From the NCBI RefSeq assembly GCF_004010325.2, contig NZ_SADR02000017.1:1-64000 (forward strand): a stretch of DNA of 64,000 nucleotides, written 5' to 3'. Positions 12,670 to 20,882 of the stretch are shown in pieces (position 1 is the stretch's first letter; each line of letters starts with the position of its first letter). The stretch comes from Mesorhizobium sp. M00.F.Ca.ET.216.01.1.1. Lineage in GTDB: Bacteria > Pseudomonadota > Alphaproteobacteria > Rhizobiales > Rhizobiaceae. The notes under the pieces were generated by a model that saw only the letters and a list, made by a program, of their open reading frames with translations, was not told the DNA's origin and did no database searches. The translations under genes were made by a program, and so were the position numbers.

Positions 12670-13090
12670 CGGTCCGATTCCCGCATAGCCCGCGCCGCGA
12701 TCCGCAGTGCAGAGAGACAATGCGTCAACGATTGCTGAACGGCACTCCCGGCTGGCGATCCTGTGGCCTGGTTCGGCCTGATGGGTATGACCGCCTTTGC
12801 CGAAGTCAGACGAGACGGCGCGGGCAGACTCTCACATCGGAAAACATCGACGGAGAGGCAGCGAAGTGACTGATCTGTCAGGCGACCCGGATATATTAGG
12901 CGACTAAGTACAACAGCGGCGGTCGACCCGAGCAATTGTTATCGGAAAATGAGCACCACCTGCCCAATCGACGGCAAACGATCGATCCGAAATCGAACCG
13001 GATCGGTAACTTCCGCAGAGAAATATGCAGTCGCAGCGGGTGTCTCCGCCGAGGGAGCGCGACGTGCGAAGCCCTTGCAAAGCAAGGGCC
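12670..13090. other. Stretch without a supported gene
   Basis: About 420 bases between the thioesterase and the minus-strand HxlR gene. No open frame here has both a ribosome site and a recognisable protein. The only structure I see is the hairpin at 13071-13089. Confidence 0.5.
13071..13089 (-). terminator. Hairpin directly after the first HxlR gene
   Basis: GCCCTTGC and GCAAGGGC form a perfect eight-pair stem around AAA, one base beyond the HxlR stop codon on the minus strand. No T run follows, so it may only stabilise the mRNA end. Confidence 0.4.
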
Positions 13091-13498
13091 TCAGGCGTGC
13101 GCGCTGTCGAATTTCTCGCGCGCCGCCTTGACGCGTTCGGTGTTCCTGCGTGCCCATTCGCCGAGAGCGCCGACCGGCACCAGCAGCTCGCGGCCGAGGT
13201 CGGTCAACTCGTAGTCGACACGCGGCGGGATGGTCGGGAACACGGTGCGGGTGACGAAGCCATCCCGCTCCAGCCCGCGCAAGGTGGTGGTCAGCATCTT
13301 TTGCGAAATGCCCCCGACGGCGCTGCGCAACTCGTTGAACCGCAGCGGTCCGTCGCCGAGCTTGCCGACCACCAGAACGGTCCATTTGTCGCCGACGCGC
13401 TGCAGGATTTCCGAGATGGCGCGGCAGTCTTCGGTGCGGTGCGGGTGCCTTGGTAACAAAAAAGTGCCTCCTTGCGCATCGAGAGAACGGTCACTCAT
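13091..13498 (-). CDS. HxlR-family winged-helix regulator
   Basis: About 135 residues. VGDKWTVLVVGKLGDGPLRF, then ISQKMLTTTLRGLERDGFV and VDYELTDLGREL, are the HxlR helix-turn-helix and wing. A single Cys near residue 25 (EDCRAI) sits where redox-sensing HxlR members such as YodB carry their sensor cysteine. It is divergent from an FMN reductase gene, with a perfect palindrome between the starts (13507-13523), so it probably represses both genes and lets go under quinone or oxidant stress. The sensing role is inference. Confidence 0.92.
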   Translation of the reverse strand: MSDRSLDAQGGTFLLPRHPHRTEDCRAISEILQRVGDKWTVLVVGKLGDGPLRFNELRSAVGGISQKMLTTTLRGLERDGFVTRTVFPTIPPRVDYELTDLGRELLVPVGALGEWARRNTERVKAAREKFDSAHA

Positions 13499-13506
13499 AT
13501 AGCGCA

Positions 13507-13523
13507 GGTATCTAAACGATACC
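13507..13523. promoter_or_regulatory. Perfect inverted repeat, likely HxlR operator
   Basis: GGTATC and GATACC flank TAAAC. The site sits 8 bases before the HxlR start codon and 26 bases before the reductase ATG, so one bound dimer could shut both divergent promoters. The assignment rests on position and symmetry. Confidence 0.7.
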
Positions 13524-13549
13524 AGAAATTTCCTGAAGGAGAGCCCCCT

Positions 13550-14155
13550 ATGTCCAAACCCAAGATCGCCATCGTCGTCGGTTCGACCCGCGCTGCCCGC
13601 TTCGCCGATGTGCCAACCCAGTGGATCGCCAAGATCGCCAAGTCGCATGCGGACATCGAAGTCGAAATCGTCGACCTGCGCGATTTCCCGCTGCCGTTCT
13701 TCGACGAGGTCGCATCGTCTGCCTGGGCGCCGTCGCAGAACGAAGTGGCGCAGCGCTGGCAGAAGAAGGTCGCCGAGTTCGACGGCTTCATCTTCACCGC
13801 CGCCGAATACAACCACGGTCCGACGGCCGTGCTGAAGAACGCGATCGATTACGCTGCCAATGAATGGAACAAGAAGCCGGCCGGCTTCGTCGGCTATGGC
13901 AGCGTCGGCGGCTCGCGTGCCGTCGAGCAGCTTAGACTGCATGCCGTCGAGTTGCAGATGGCGCCGGTGAAGTCGGCGGTCCACATTGCCTGGGGCGACT
14001 TTCTCGCCGTCAGGCAGGGTGAAAAGAAGCTCGATGAACTCGAGCATCTGAACCAGGCGGCCGCAGCTCTCGTCAACGACATTGCGTGGTGGGCCAGAGT
14101 GCTGAAGGCAGCGCGTCAGGCCGACGCCGTCGCCGAGGAAGTCAAAGCGGCCTGA
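13550..14155 (+). CDS. NADPH-dependent FMN reductase / quinone reductase-like flavoprotein
   Basis: About 201 residues of flavodoxin-like fold. KIAIVVGSTRAAR is the FMN phosphate-binding loop, and FIFTAAEYNHGPTAVLKNAID is the isoalloxazine-contacting block of the NADPH_FMN_red family. Such enzymes reduce flavins or quinones with NADPH in the cytoplasm. The ATG at 13550 has AAGGAG upstream. The divergent HxlR regulator points to induction by quinone-like or electrophilic compounds. A strong terminator follows. Confidence 0.92.
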   Translation: MSKPKIAIVVGSTRAARFADVPTQWIAKIAKSHADIEVEIVDLRDFPLPFFDEVASSAWAPSQNEVAQRWQKKVAEFDGFIFTAAEYNHGPTAVLKNAIDYAANEWNKKPAGFVGYGSVGGSRAVEQLRLHAVELQMAPVKSAVHIAWGDFLAVRQGEKKLDELEHLNQAAAALVNDIAWWARVLKAARQADAVAEEVKAA

Positions 14156-14187
14156 GCGCCGGCTCGAAACAATCCTCCCAAGGATCC

Positions 14188-14216
14188 GGGGCGGCGCTTG
14201 CGCCGCCCCCTTTTTT
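14188..14216 (+). terminator. Intrinsic terminator after the FMN reductase
   Basis: GGGGCGGCG and CGCCGCCCC make a nine-pair stem with loop CTTG, followed by C and six T. Right after it two near copies of TTGATTCAAGCC stand in tandem. Confidence 0.9.
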
Positions 14217-14246
14217 GATTCAAGCCCTTGATTCAAGCCGCTTATT

Positions 14247-14612
14247 TCAGGCGACGTGCGCGTGCCGCGCTTGCCGAGGCCTGATGATGCAGTCGGCAAG
14301 GCGGTCCATTTCATTGAGCTCGTCTGCATGGTGCTGGCCCCACTCGCAAAGCGCCAAGAGTATGGGCTCGAGGCTAAGGCCGAGCTGGGTAGCGGAATAT
14401 TCGACGCGAGAGGGAATCTCGGCGAAGATTTCGCGGTGGACGAGGCCGTGCTCCTCCATTTCACGGAGCTGCTGGATCAGCACTTTCTGCGTAGTGTCGG
14501 GCATCAGCGTCTTCAGCGCCGACAGCCGCCGAGGTCCGTCGAACAGGTGGTAGAGAATGACCGCCTTCCAGCGGCCCGAAATCACTTTCAGGGCGCGCTC
14601 CGCCGGCAGCAT
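14247..14612 (-). CDS. HxlR-family regulator, N-terminus probably frameshifted
   Basis: The in-frame part starts at an ATG at 14610-14612 (MLPAERALKVISGRWKAVIL) and carries the full winged helix with VLIQQLREMEEHGLV and VEYSATQLG. The best ribosome site (AGGAGG at 14644-14649) sits five bases before an ATG at 14636-14638 in another frame. Adding one G to the GG at 14614-14615 would join the frames and give MVGQPRDCPMLPAERAL, with the Cys-Pro usual at the start of HxlR proteins. So the true gene is probably 14247-14638 with one base missing, by mutation or sequence error. It is divergent from a quinone oxidoreductase-like gene. Confidence 0.82.
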   Translation of the reverse strand: MLPAERALKVISGRWKAVILYHLFDGPRRLSALKTLMPDTTQKVLIQQLREMEEHGLVHREIFAEIPSRVEYSATQLGLSLEPILLALCEWGQHHADELNEMDRLADCIIRPRQARHAHVA

Positions 14613-14695
14613 CGGCAGTCTCTTGGTTGGCCCACCATGGTCACCTCCTGGTCTGCAGGGGACAAATGAGTGTGTAGTCGCGGTCAGGCAGATAG

Positions 14696-14732
14696 TGGCA
14701 AACAGCACCCGATGCCATAGCGAGGTTTGCCA
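14696..14732. promoter_or_regulatory. Inverted repeat reaching the oxidoreductase start codon
   Basis: TGGCAAAC (14696-14703) and GTTTGCCA (14725-14732) are perfect eight-base arms around 21 bases. The right arm ends on the A of the oxidoreductase ATG and abuts its GAGG. It may be a regulator site or an mRNA hairpin that hides the start. Confidence 0.4.
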
Positions 14733-15712
14733 TGAGAGCCATTCAACTCCCCCGTTTCGGCGGCCCCGACGTCCTCGAAATCATCGATGTACCGAAGCCA
14801 GCGCCGCTTGCCGGCGAGATCCTGATCCGCGTTCATGCGGCCGGCGTGAATTACTTCGAGGTGCTGATGCGCGGGGATCGCTATGCGACCACACCGGACT
14901 TGCCGATGATCCTCGGCGTCGAGGCTGCCGGGACCGTCGAGGCAGTTGGGCAAGGTGTGGATGCGTCGCTCGCCGGCAAACGTGTCACGGCGCCGTTGTT
15001 TGCCTCAAAGCGCCCCTTCGGTGGATACGCCGACTATGTGGCGATCGACGCGAGCCTGGCCGTGCCTTTGCCGGACGCACTTCCGTTCGAAGCTGCGACC
15101 GCATTGATGGTGCAGGGGCTGACGGCCTTGCACTTGCTGCGGCAAAGTCCGCCTGCCGGCAAGTCGGTGCTGGTCAGCGCTGCCGCGGGCGGCGTCGGCT
15201 CCTTGCTTGTCCAACTCGCCAAGCGCCAGGGCGCCAGCCTCGTGATCGCCGCCGCCGGCAGCAAGGCCAAGCTCGATCTTGCCTTGTCGCTCGGAGCTGA
15301 TGCCGCTGTCGACTACAGCAAGACAGATTGGCCCGCGCGTGTCCAGGAAGCGATGGGCGGCGCCGGCGTCGACATCATCTACGACATTGTCGGCGGCCCG
15401 ATGACGACGGCATCGCTGAAGGCTCTCGCGCCTTGCGGAGAGCTGGTGTTTGCCGCGCTCGGCAGATATGCGATCGGCGCTTCGGAACGGGAAGCGATGA
15501 TCCTGCAGAACCAGTCGCTGAGAGGGTTCGCCCTGCTGCCGCTGCTGTCTGCGGATGTGCTGAGAGCCAGCCTGTCCGAGCTCTTCCAGCTGACGGCGAG
15601 CGGCCGGCTGCGGGTTGCGATTGGCGGCCGCTTCTCGCTCGACCAGGCCGGCGAGGCGCACCGCTTGCTGGACGAGCGCCGCTCGACCGGCAAGGTCGTG
15701 CTGATACCCTGA
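14732..15712 (+). CDS. Quinone oxidoreductase-like MDR protein
   Basis: About 326 residues of the zinc-free QOR branch of medium-chain dehydrogenases. FGGPDVLEI opens the catalytic domain, HAAGVNYFEVLMRGD replaces the zinc ligands, and SAAAGGVGSLLVQLAKRQG is the NADPH-binding motif. It probably reduces quinones or enone-type substrates with NADPH. It is divergent from the second HxlR gene, repeating the regulator/reductase arrangement found 1.2 kb upstream. Confidence 0.92.
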   Translation: MRAIQLPRFGGPDVLEIIDVPKPAPLAGEILIRVHAAGVNYFEVLMRGDRYATTPDLPMILGVEAAGTVEAVGQGVDASLAGKRVTAPLFASKRPFGGYADYVAIDASLAVPLPDALPFEAATALMVQGLTALHLLRQSPPAGKSVLVSAAAGGVGSLLVQLAKRQGASLVIAAAGSKAKLDLALSLGADAAVDYSKTDWPARVQEAMGGAGVDIIYDIVGGPMTTASLKALAPCGELVFAALGRYAIGASEREAMILQNQSLRGFALLPLLSADVLRASLSELFQLTASGRLRVAIGGRFSLDQAGEAHRLLDERRSTGKVVLIP

Positions 15713-15730
15713 TCTTTTTGCTCCAATTTG

Positions 15731-17041
15731 CTAGCGCACGATTTCGCGGTGGCCGCTTGGCAGGCGCGTAGCGATGAGCTTGTCGATGCGGCGGCCGTCG
15801 AGGTCGACCACCTCGAAGCGCCAGCCCTGCGCGTCGACGCATTCACCGGTCGCCGGCAGATGGTGCATGTGCGACAAGACATAGCCGGCGACGGTCTCGT
15901 AGTCGCGATTCTCGGGCAGGTCGATGTCGAGAACCTCCGCCATCTCGTCGGCCTGCATGTAGCCGGCGAGCAGCCATGAGCCGTCCTCGCGCTTGACGGC
16001 GTTTTCCTCTTCGCCAGCGTCAAGGTCGGAGCGGAAGACACCGGTGATGGCTTCAAGGATGTCGGCGGGGGTGACGATGCCTTCGAAGTGGCCGTATTCG
16101 TCATGCACCAGCGCCATCGGGACATCGGATTCCTTCAGCGTCGAAAGCACATCCAGCGCGTCGGCCTGGTCATGGACGATCGGGGCCGCGCGTACGTGCT
16201 TGCGCGGCTCGAGTACGCGTCCGCCGAGGATCGCAGCCAGCACGTCGCGGGTCTGGACGACGCCGATCATGGCGTCAACGCCGCCGTCGCCGGCCGGCAA
16301 GCGCGAATGCTGGGTGTCCATCAAGAGCTTGCGGATCGTCGCGTCGTCGGACTGCAGGTTGATCCAGTCGACCTCGGTGCGCGGCGTCATCACAGCGCGC
16401 ACGGCGCGGTCGCCGAGCCGCATGACGCCGGCGATCATGCGCCGCTCGTCCGATTCGATGGTGCCGTGATGCTCGGCTTCAGCGACCAGCATCTTGATCT
16501 CCTCGTCGGTGACCTTGTCCTCGCTTTCGCCGCGCTGGCCAAGCAGCCACAGGATGGCGCGGCCGGAAACGTCGAGCAGGAAGACCAGGGGCGCTGCGAC
16601 GGTAGCGAGGATGGTCATTGCCGGAGCGACCTTGGCGGCGACCCGTTCCGGATCGCGCAGCGCAATCTGCTTGGGCACCAGCTCACCGATGATGAGCGAG
16701 CCATAGGTGATGGCGGCAACGACGATACCGACACCGAGCGGGTCGGCGACGCTTTCGCGGATACCGGTCGATGCCAGGAAGGTAGCCAGCCGTTCGCCAA
16801 GCGTGGCGCCGGAGAAGGCGCCGGACAGAACGCCGACCAGGGTAATGCCGATCTGCACCGACGACAGGAATTTTCCGGGATTGGAGCCGAGTGCCAGAGC
16901 GCGACCAGCACCCTTGACGTTGCGGTCGATCATTGCCTTGAGACGAGCCGGCCGCGACGAGACGATGGCAAGTTCCGACATGGCCAAAAGGCCGTTCAAA
17001 CAGATGAGGACGACCACAATGGCGATTTCAACGTAAAGCAT
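15731..17041 (-). CDS. CorC/HlyC-type membrane protein (DUF21-CBS-transporter-associated domain)
   Basis: About 436 residues. Four hydrophobic segments in the first 190 residues form the DUF21 (CNNM) domain, including LSSVQIGITLVGVLSGAFSG and LIIGELVPKQIAL. Two CBS repeats follow (for example MTPRTEVDWINL) and a C-terminal CorC_HlyC domain (GSWLLAGYMQADEMAEVL). The family is linked to magnesium or cobalt efflux and is often mislabelled hemolysin. The ATG at 17039-17041 has no strong ribosome site but opens the first membrane segment. Confidence 0.92.
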   Translation of the reverse strand: MLYVEIAIVVVLICLNGLLAMSELAIVSSRPARLKAMIDRNVKGAGRALALGSNPGKFLSSVQIGITLVGVLSGAFSGATLGERLATFLASTGIRESVADPLGVGIVVAAITYGSLIIGELVPKQIALRDPERVAAKVAPAMTILATVAAPLVFLLDVSGRAILWLLGQRGESEDKVTDEEIKMLVAEAEHHGTIESDERRMIAGVMRLGDRAVRAVMTPRTEVDWINLQSDDATIRKLLMDTQHSRLPAGDGGVDAMIGVVQTRDVLAAILGGRVLEPRKHVRAAPIVHDQADALDVLSTLKESDVPMALVHDEYGHFEGIVTPADILEAITGVFRSDLDAGEEENAVKREDGSWLLAGYMQADEMAEVLDIDLPENRDYETVAGYVLSHMHHLPATGECVDAQGWRFEVVDLDGRRIDKLIATRLPSGHREIVR

Positions 17042-17109
17042 GTTGGGTCAATAGCATTGCCGTGCGGTCTTCGAAAATAGATGGCCGCCATTTTTCGGGA
17101 TCGCGGAAT

Positions 17110-18024
17110 TCAGCCTGCATCCCACGGCGGCGCCGAGAAATGTGCGACCAGGGCGTCGACGACGACGCGGACCTTCGGCGTCAGGTTGCGGGTCACCGGC
17201 CAGACGGCATGCACGATAGTGTTCTCGACGAGACAATCCGACAGCACCATTTCGAGTTCGCCGCGCTTGAGGCTGTCGGCCACCAGCCAGGTCGGCAGAT
17301 AGGTGATGCCGCAACCGGCGAGAGCGGCATCCAGCATCGGTTCGCCGTGACCGAGGATCAGCCGTGCCCGCGGCTGGAATTTGCCGAGATGACCATCGGT
17401 GTGCCGCACGGTCCAGGGATGGACGATGCCATTGCGGCCGTAGCCGATGACGCTGTGACTGGCGAGGTCCTCGATCGACTGCGGCCTGCCATGAGTTTCC
17501 AGATAAGCGGGAGCGGCGCAGATGGCCGAGCGTTGCGCATAGATCCGGCGTGCGGCGAGCGACAGGCTGTCATCGAGATCGCCCATGCGAACCGCCAGAT
17601 CGATGCCTTCCTCGATCAGGTCGACGCGCCGGTCGTTGAAGGAGATTTCCATTGTGAGATCCGGGAATTGCCTGGAAATATCGAACAGCACCGGGGCGAC
17701 GCAGCGGCGGCCGAAGGCTAGGGGCACGTCGACGCGAAGCCGGCCGGAGGGCACCTGCCGGCGCGAGGCAATCAGCGACTGGGCGGCCTCGATCTCGGTC
17801 AGTGCCCTGACGCAGGCTTCGTAGTAGCTGAAGCCCTCGCTGGTCGGGCTCAGGCTGCGGGTCGTGCGATTGAGCAGGCGGACGCCCAATCGCTGTTCCA
17901 GTTGCGCGATCGATTTGCCGACCGCCGATTTCGTCACATGCAGCCGCTCGCCGGCGCCGGTGAAGCTGCCAGCGTCGACCGCCTGAACGAATGCGAGGAT
18001 GCCTTGCAGGCTGGCCGGTTCCAA
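17110..18024 (-). CDS. LysR-family transcriptional regulator
   Basis: About 304 residues. The N-terminal helix-turn-helix (FTGAGERLHVTKSAVGKSIA QLEQ region) is followed by the effector domain, with VRMGDLDDSLSLAARRI as a typical core strand. It resembles the CrgA/DmlR-type LysR group. It lies divergent from an MDR oxidoreductase with 129 bases between, so it probably controls that gene. Near its start, TTGAT and ATCAA flank one base (18048-18058), a possible binding half-site pair. The inducer is unknown. Confidence 0.92.
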   Translation of the reverse strand: MEPASLQGILAFVQAVDAGSFTGAGERLHVTKSAVGKSIAQLEQRLGVRLLNRTTRSLSPTSEGFSYYEACVRALTEIEAAQSLIASRRQVPSGRLRVDVPLAFGRRCVAPVLFDISRQFPDLTMEISFNDRRVDLIEEGIDLAVRMGDLDDSLSLAARRIYAQRSAICAAPAYLETHGRPQSIEDLASHSVIGYGRNGIVHPWTVRHTDGHLGKFQPRARLILGHGEPMLDAALAGCGITYLPTWLVADSLKRGELEMVLSDCLVENTIVHAVWPVTRNLTPKVRVVVDALVAHFSAPPWDAG

Positions 18025-18153
18025 AGCCGTTCTCCTATTGTAGAGTTTTGATCATCAATCAGTTTCCAAATATGCCGCATAGAAGCACTTTTTTCCATAG
18101 TTAAACGGCGTAGATGTCTCGCGTGGTCACCAATCACGGAGCGCGGACCGAAA

Positions 18154-19176
18154 ATGAGCACCAAAATCAACAAATCCTGGCAGATGAACGGTTTCGGCCT
18201 GTCAAAGCTGAGACCGGCGCAAGGCAAGGTTCCCGAGCCCGGCCCGCATGACCTTCTGGTGCGCATCAAAGCCGTGTCGTTGAACTACAAGGACAGGCTA
18301 ATCGTGGACGGCATGCTGATCCCGGACCTTGTCTTTCCCTTCGTGCCGACATCCGACGCGGTGGGCGAGGTGGCGGCCGTCGGAAGCGCGGTCAAGCACT
18401 TCAAGGTCGGGCAGCGTGTGCTCGGCCAAGTGATTGCCGATTGGCCCGACGGCGATGCGCCGCCGGTGTTGCACAAGCATACGCTGGGTTCCTCGTTGCC
18501 CGGCACGTTGTCCGACTATGTGATCTTTCATGAAGACGCCGCCGTGACAGCTCCACCGTCTCTCGACGATGCCGAGGCGTCGACGCTGCCGATCGCGGCG
18601 CTGACGGCGTGGTTTGCGCTGGTTGAAGCGGCAAAGCCGATCCCGGGCGAGACCGTCCTCATCCAGGGCACCGGCGGCGTGTCGCTGTTTGCACTGCAGT
18701 TCGCGGCCGCCTTCGGCCTGCGCGCCATCGTCACCTCGAGCAGTGACGAGAAGCTCAAGCGGGCAAAGGAGCTCGGCGCCTGGCAGGTGATCAACTATCG
18801 CACCCACCCGGCATGGGACGAGGCCGCGCGCGACCTGACGGATGGCACCGGCGTCAAGCACGTGCTGGAAATGGTCGGCGGCGACAATGCGCGGCGCTCG
18901 CTTAATGCACTGGCCGGCGACGGCCGCCTGTCGATCATCGGCCTTTTGGGCAGCATGGAGCTCAATTTTCCGATCTTGCCATTCATGCGCAACCGGATTG
19001 TCGTGCAAGGCATATCGATTGGTCACCGCCGCGCCTTCGAGCGAATGAACCAGGCGATCGAGACACTCGCGATCAAGCCAGTGATCGACACGGTCTATGA
19101 CTTCGACGAGGTGCCGCGGGCATTCGAACATTTGGAGACGGGGCCGTTCGGCAAGATCGTGATCGCCGTCGCCTGA
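18154..19176 (+). CDS. MDR-family NAD(P)-dependent alcohol dehydrogenase-like protein
   Basis: About 340 residues. The GroES-like domain has SLNYKDRLIVDGM, with no catalytic-zinc Cys, and TGGVSLFALQFAAAFGLRA is the nucleotide-binding loop. It matches zinc-free alcohol dehydrogenase/quinone oxidoreductase relatives. The long LysR-controlled divergent layout suggests induction by an aldehyde, enone or aromatic compound; the substrate cannot be read from sequence. Confidence 0.9.
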   Translation: MSTKINKSWQMNGFGLSKLRPAQGKVPEPGPHDLLVRIKAVSLNYKDRLIVDGMLIPDLVFPFVPTSDAVGEVAAVGSAVKHFKVGQRVLGQVIADWPDGDAPPVLHKHTLGSSLPGTLSDYVIFHEDAAVTAPPSLDDAEASTLPIAALTAWFALVEAAKPIPGETVLIQGTGGVSLFALQFAAAFGLRAIVTSSSDEKLKRAKELGAWQVINYRTHPAWDEAARDLTDGTGVKHVLEMVGGDNARRSLNALAGDGRLSIIGLLGSMELNFPILPFMRNRIVVQGISIGHRRAFERMNQAIETLAIKPVIDTVYDFDEVPRAFEHLETGPFGKIVIAVA

Positions 19177-19188
19177 TGCCGGCGGGCG

Positions 19189-19896
19189 CTACGGCAACTG
19201 CCGCAGCACGCCGACCACGGCCTTGCCGTCGGTGAAATAGGGATCGCCGCCGCCGTTGCGCCCACTCCGGGTTGCGCCGACGCCGGCGATTTCGTCGGTC
19301 GAGATCAACATGCCGGCAGCGGAAAGATCGTGGATCAGAAAGTCGCGCTCGGCGTCGATGTCTGGGCCGATGTGGTGGGTGATGGCGCCGGTGTCGTGAC
19401 TGAGGCCGACGCCGCGATCGAAACTTGCGGATCCAAGCCACAGCGGCCGGCCGTCGTCGCCGGCGGCATCGGTCTGCCAGAAGCGAGCGTGATGACGCCG
19501 GTCGGCGCTTTCGCCAACCGGTTTTTCGAAGGCCAGGTCCTGCGCGCGGCCTTCGAACAGAAGCCGGCTGACCGGCGCGTCGGGATAGGGGCGGCCGAAC
19601 AGCACGCTTTCGCCAATCTCGATCGCGGTCTTCAGCGTGACGGTGTCGGCAGTATCCCATCCGGCGACGGCGAAGGCGTGGACAAGTTCCTTTTCGGTGC
19701 CGACAAGGCCGACATTGATAGGGTCGCCCGGGATTCCTTGCGGCGTGTGCGTCACCATCTCGAAGCGCTGCGTGCGAAAGCCGCGATCGCGAAACGTCCA
19801 GAATTCGGGCGCGGCAAAATAGGCCAGTGCCAGATAGCCGGCGCAGAATGCCAGCAGCCAGGTCGCTGCGCGTCGTCGAAGGCTGCGTCGGCCCAT
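19189..19896 (-). CDS. LssY C-terminal domain protein
   Basis: About 235 residues with one N-terminal membrane anchor (ATWLLAFCAGYLALAYF). The blocks GDPINVGLVGTEKELVHAF, RPYPDAPVSRL and RRHHARFW are hallmarks of the LssY_C domain, named for a protein next to a Legionella type I secretion system. Its biochemical role is not established. Most of the protein should face the periplasm. It runs in the same direction as the extensin-like genes upstream, 70 bases away, and could be co-transcribed. Confidence 0.88.
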   Translation of the reverse strand: MGRRSLRRRAATWLLAFCAGYLALAYFAAPEFWTFRDRGFRTQRFEMVTHTPQGIPGDPINVGLVGTEKELVHAFAVAGWDTADTVTLKTAIEIGESVLFGRPYPDAPVSRLLFEGRAQDLAFEKPVGESADRRHHARFWQTDAAGDDGRPLWLGSASFDRGVGLSHDTGAITHHIGPDIDAERDFLIHDLSAAGMLISTDEIAGVGATRSGRNGGGDPYFTDGKAVVGVLRQLP

Positions 19897-19966
19897 GAGG
19901 TGCCCCCGCGTCGGGCATTACCTTAATCGGCGACGCGGGCCTTGGGCAGAGGGCATCCGCCTGCGA

Positions 19967-20779
19967 TCAGCGGCAGGCGCGGTAGCCGTTCTTGCGGTTC
20001 TTGATGTCGAAATGGAAATGGTTGCGGTGGTCGTAATTGTAGCCGGGGCCGAGCACGGTGGTGAAATACTGGCAGCCGTCGGCGCGCACATTGTTGAGGA
20101 AGCCGCGCGTGCGGAAGGCGAACAGGCCGGGCTTGCGAACGTCGATGTCGTCGCCATTGTTGAGCTCGATGCTCATAACGTCGAGCGCATTGCCCTTGCC
20201 GTGCTCCGACAGCACGCCTTCGCCGGCGATGTTGCGGCAGGAATAACTCGAGCCCTGGTGGATGGTCCTGACCCCCGAGAAATAACGCCAGCGGGCGGAC
20301 GGGACGAGTTCGTTCCTGGTCCAGCCGGCGAAGGTGGCGGCCATGTCGCAGGTCACTGTCGCCGCCGGCTTCATCTCGACGCTGCCGATGGCCGAGACCT
20401 TGACCGGATAGTCGATGCCGCACTGGCCTTCATGGATCGGCGCAAGATCGGTGTAGACGACGCCGAGGCGTTTCAACTCCTGGCGGCAGTCGACCTCGCT
20501 GGCCGGCATCTGTTCCGTCGGCGCCATCGGCTCGTCCATGCGCGGATAGGCGGCGGTCATGTAAGGGTTGGAGGGAACGAGGGTCTGCATGCCGGAATAT
20601 CTTGGAACCGCGGCGGTCTGGCTGCCGACATCGACGGCGGGTTGCAGCGAAAACACGTCGCCGGTGGTGCAGGCAGAGATCGTTGCGACGGCAAGCAAGC
20701 TCGCAAGCCCGCCTGCGGTCGTACGCGCGCGTCTCGATCGCCGCGCGGCGACCAGCGCAGCGCGAAATATCCCGGCCAT
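19967..20779 (-). CDS. Extensin-like (LAS-type) peptidase-fold lipoprotein
   Basis: About 270 residues. A basic start and hydrophobic stretch end in ISACTTG, a probable lipobox. The C-terminal half is the extensin-like C domain: LSEHGKGNALDV and NHFHFDI supply the His, Asp and His of a zinc site like that in the VanY/LAS peptidases. RRL-type CRQELKRLG and CDMAATF cysteines are conserved in the family. A cell-wall peptide-cutting role in the periplasm is inferred. It is a paralogue of the next gene upstream. Confidence 0.88.
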   Translation of the reverse strand: MAGIFRAALVAARRSRRARTTAGGLASLLAVATISACTTGDVFSLQPAVDVGSQTAAVPRYSGMQTLVPSNPYMTAAYPRMDEPMAPTEQMPASEVDCRQELKRLGVVYTDLAPIHEGQCGIDYPVKVSAIGSVEMKPAATVTCDMAATFAGWTRNELVPSARWRYFSGVRTIHQGSSYSCRNIAGEGVLSEHGKGNALDVMSIELNNGDDIDVRKPGLFAFRTRGFLNNVRADGCQYFTTVLGPGYNYDHRNHFHFDIKNRKNGYRACR

Positions 20780-20882
20780 CGGCAGGTTCCCTGTCCCTAG
20801 ATAGGACGGAATCTAATCCTGAAGAGTAAAGGAAAAATCAGCGCCGGCATTCACGCCTGAGGCCGAATTGCGGCATGAATGA

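Noticed and set aside
18025..18153. TTGAT-N-ATCAA as a firm LysR operator
   Set aside because: Too short to stand alone; mentioned only under the LysR gene.
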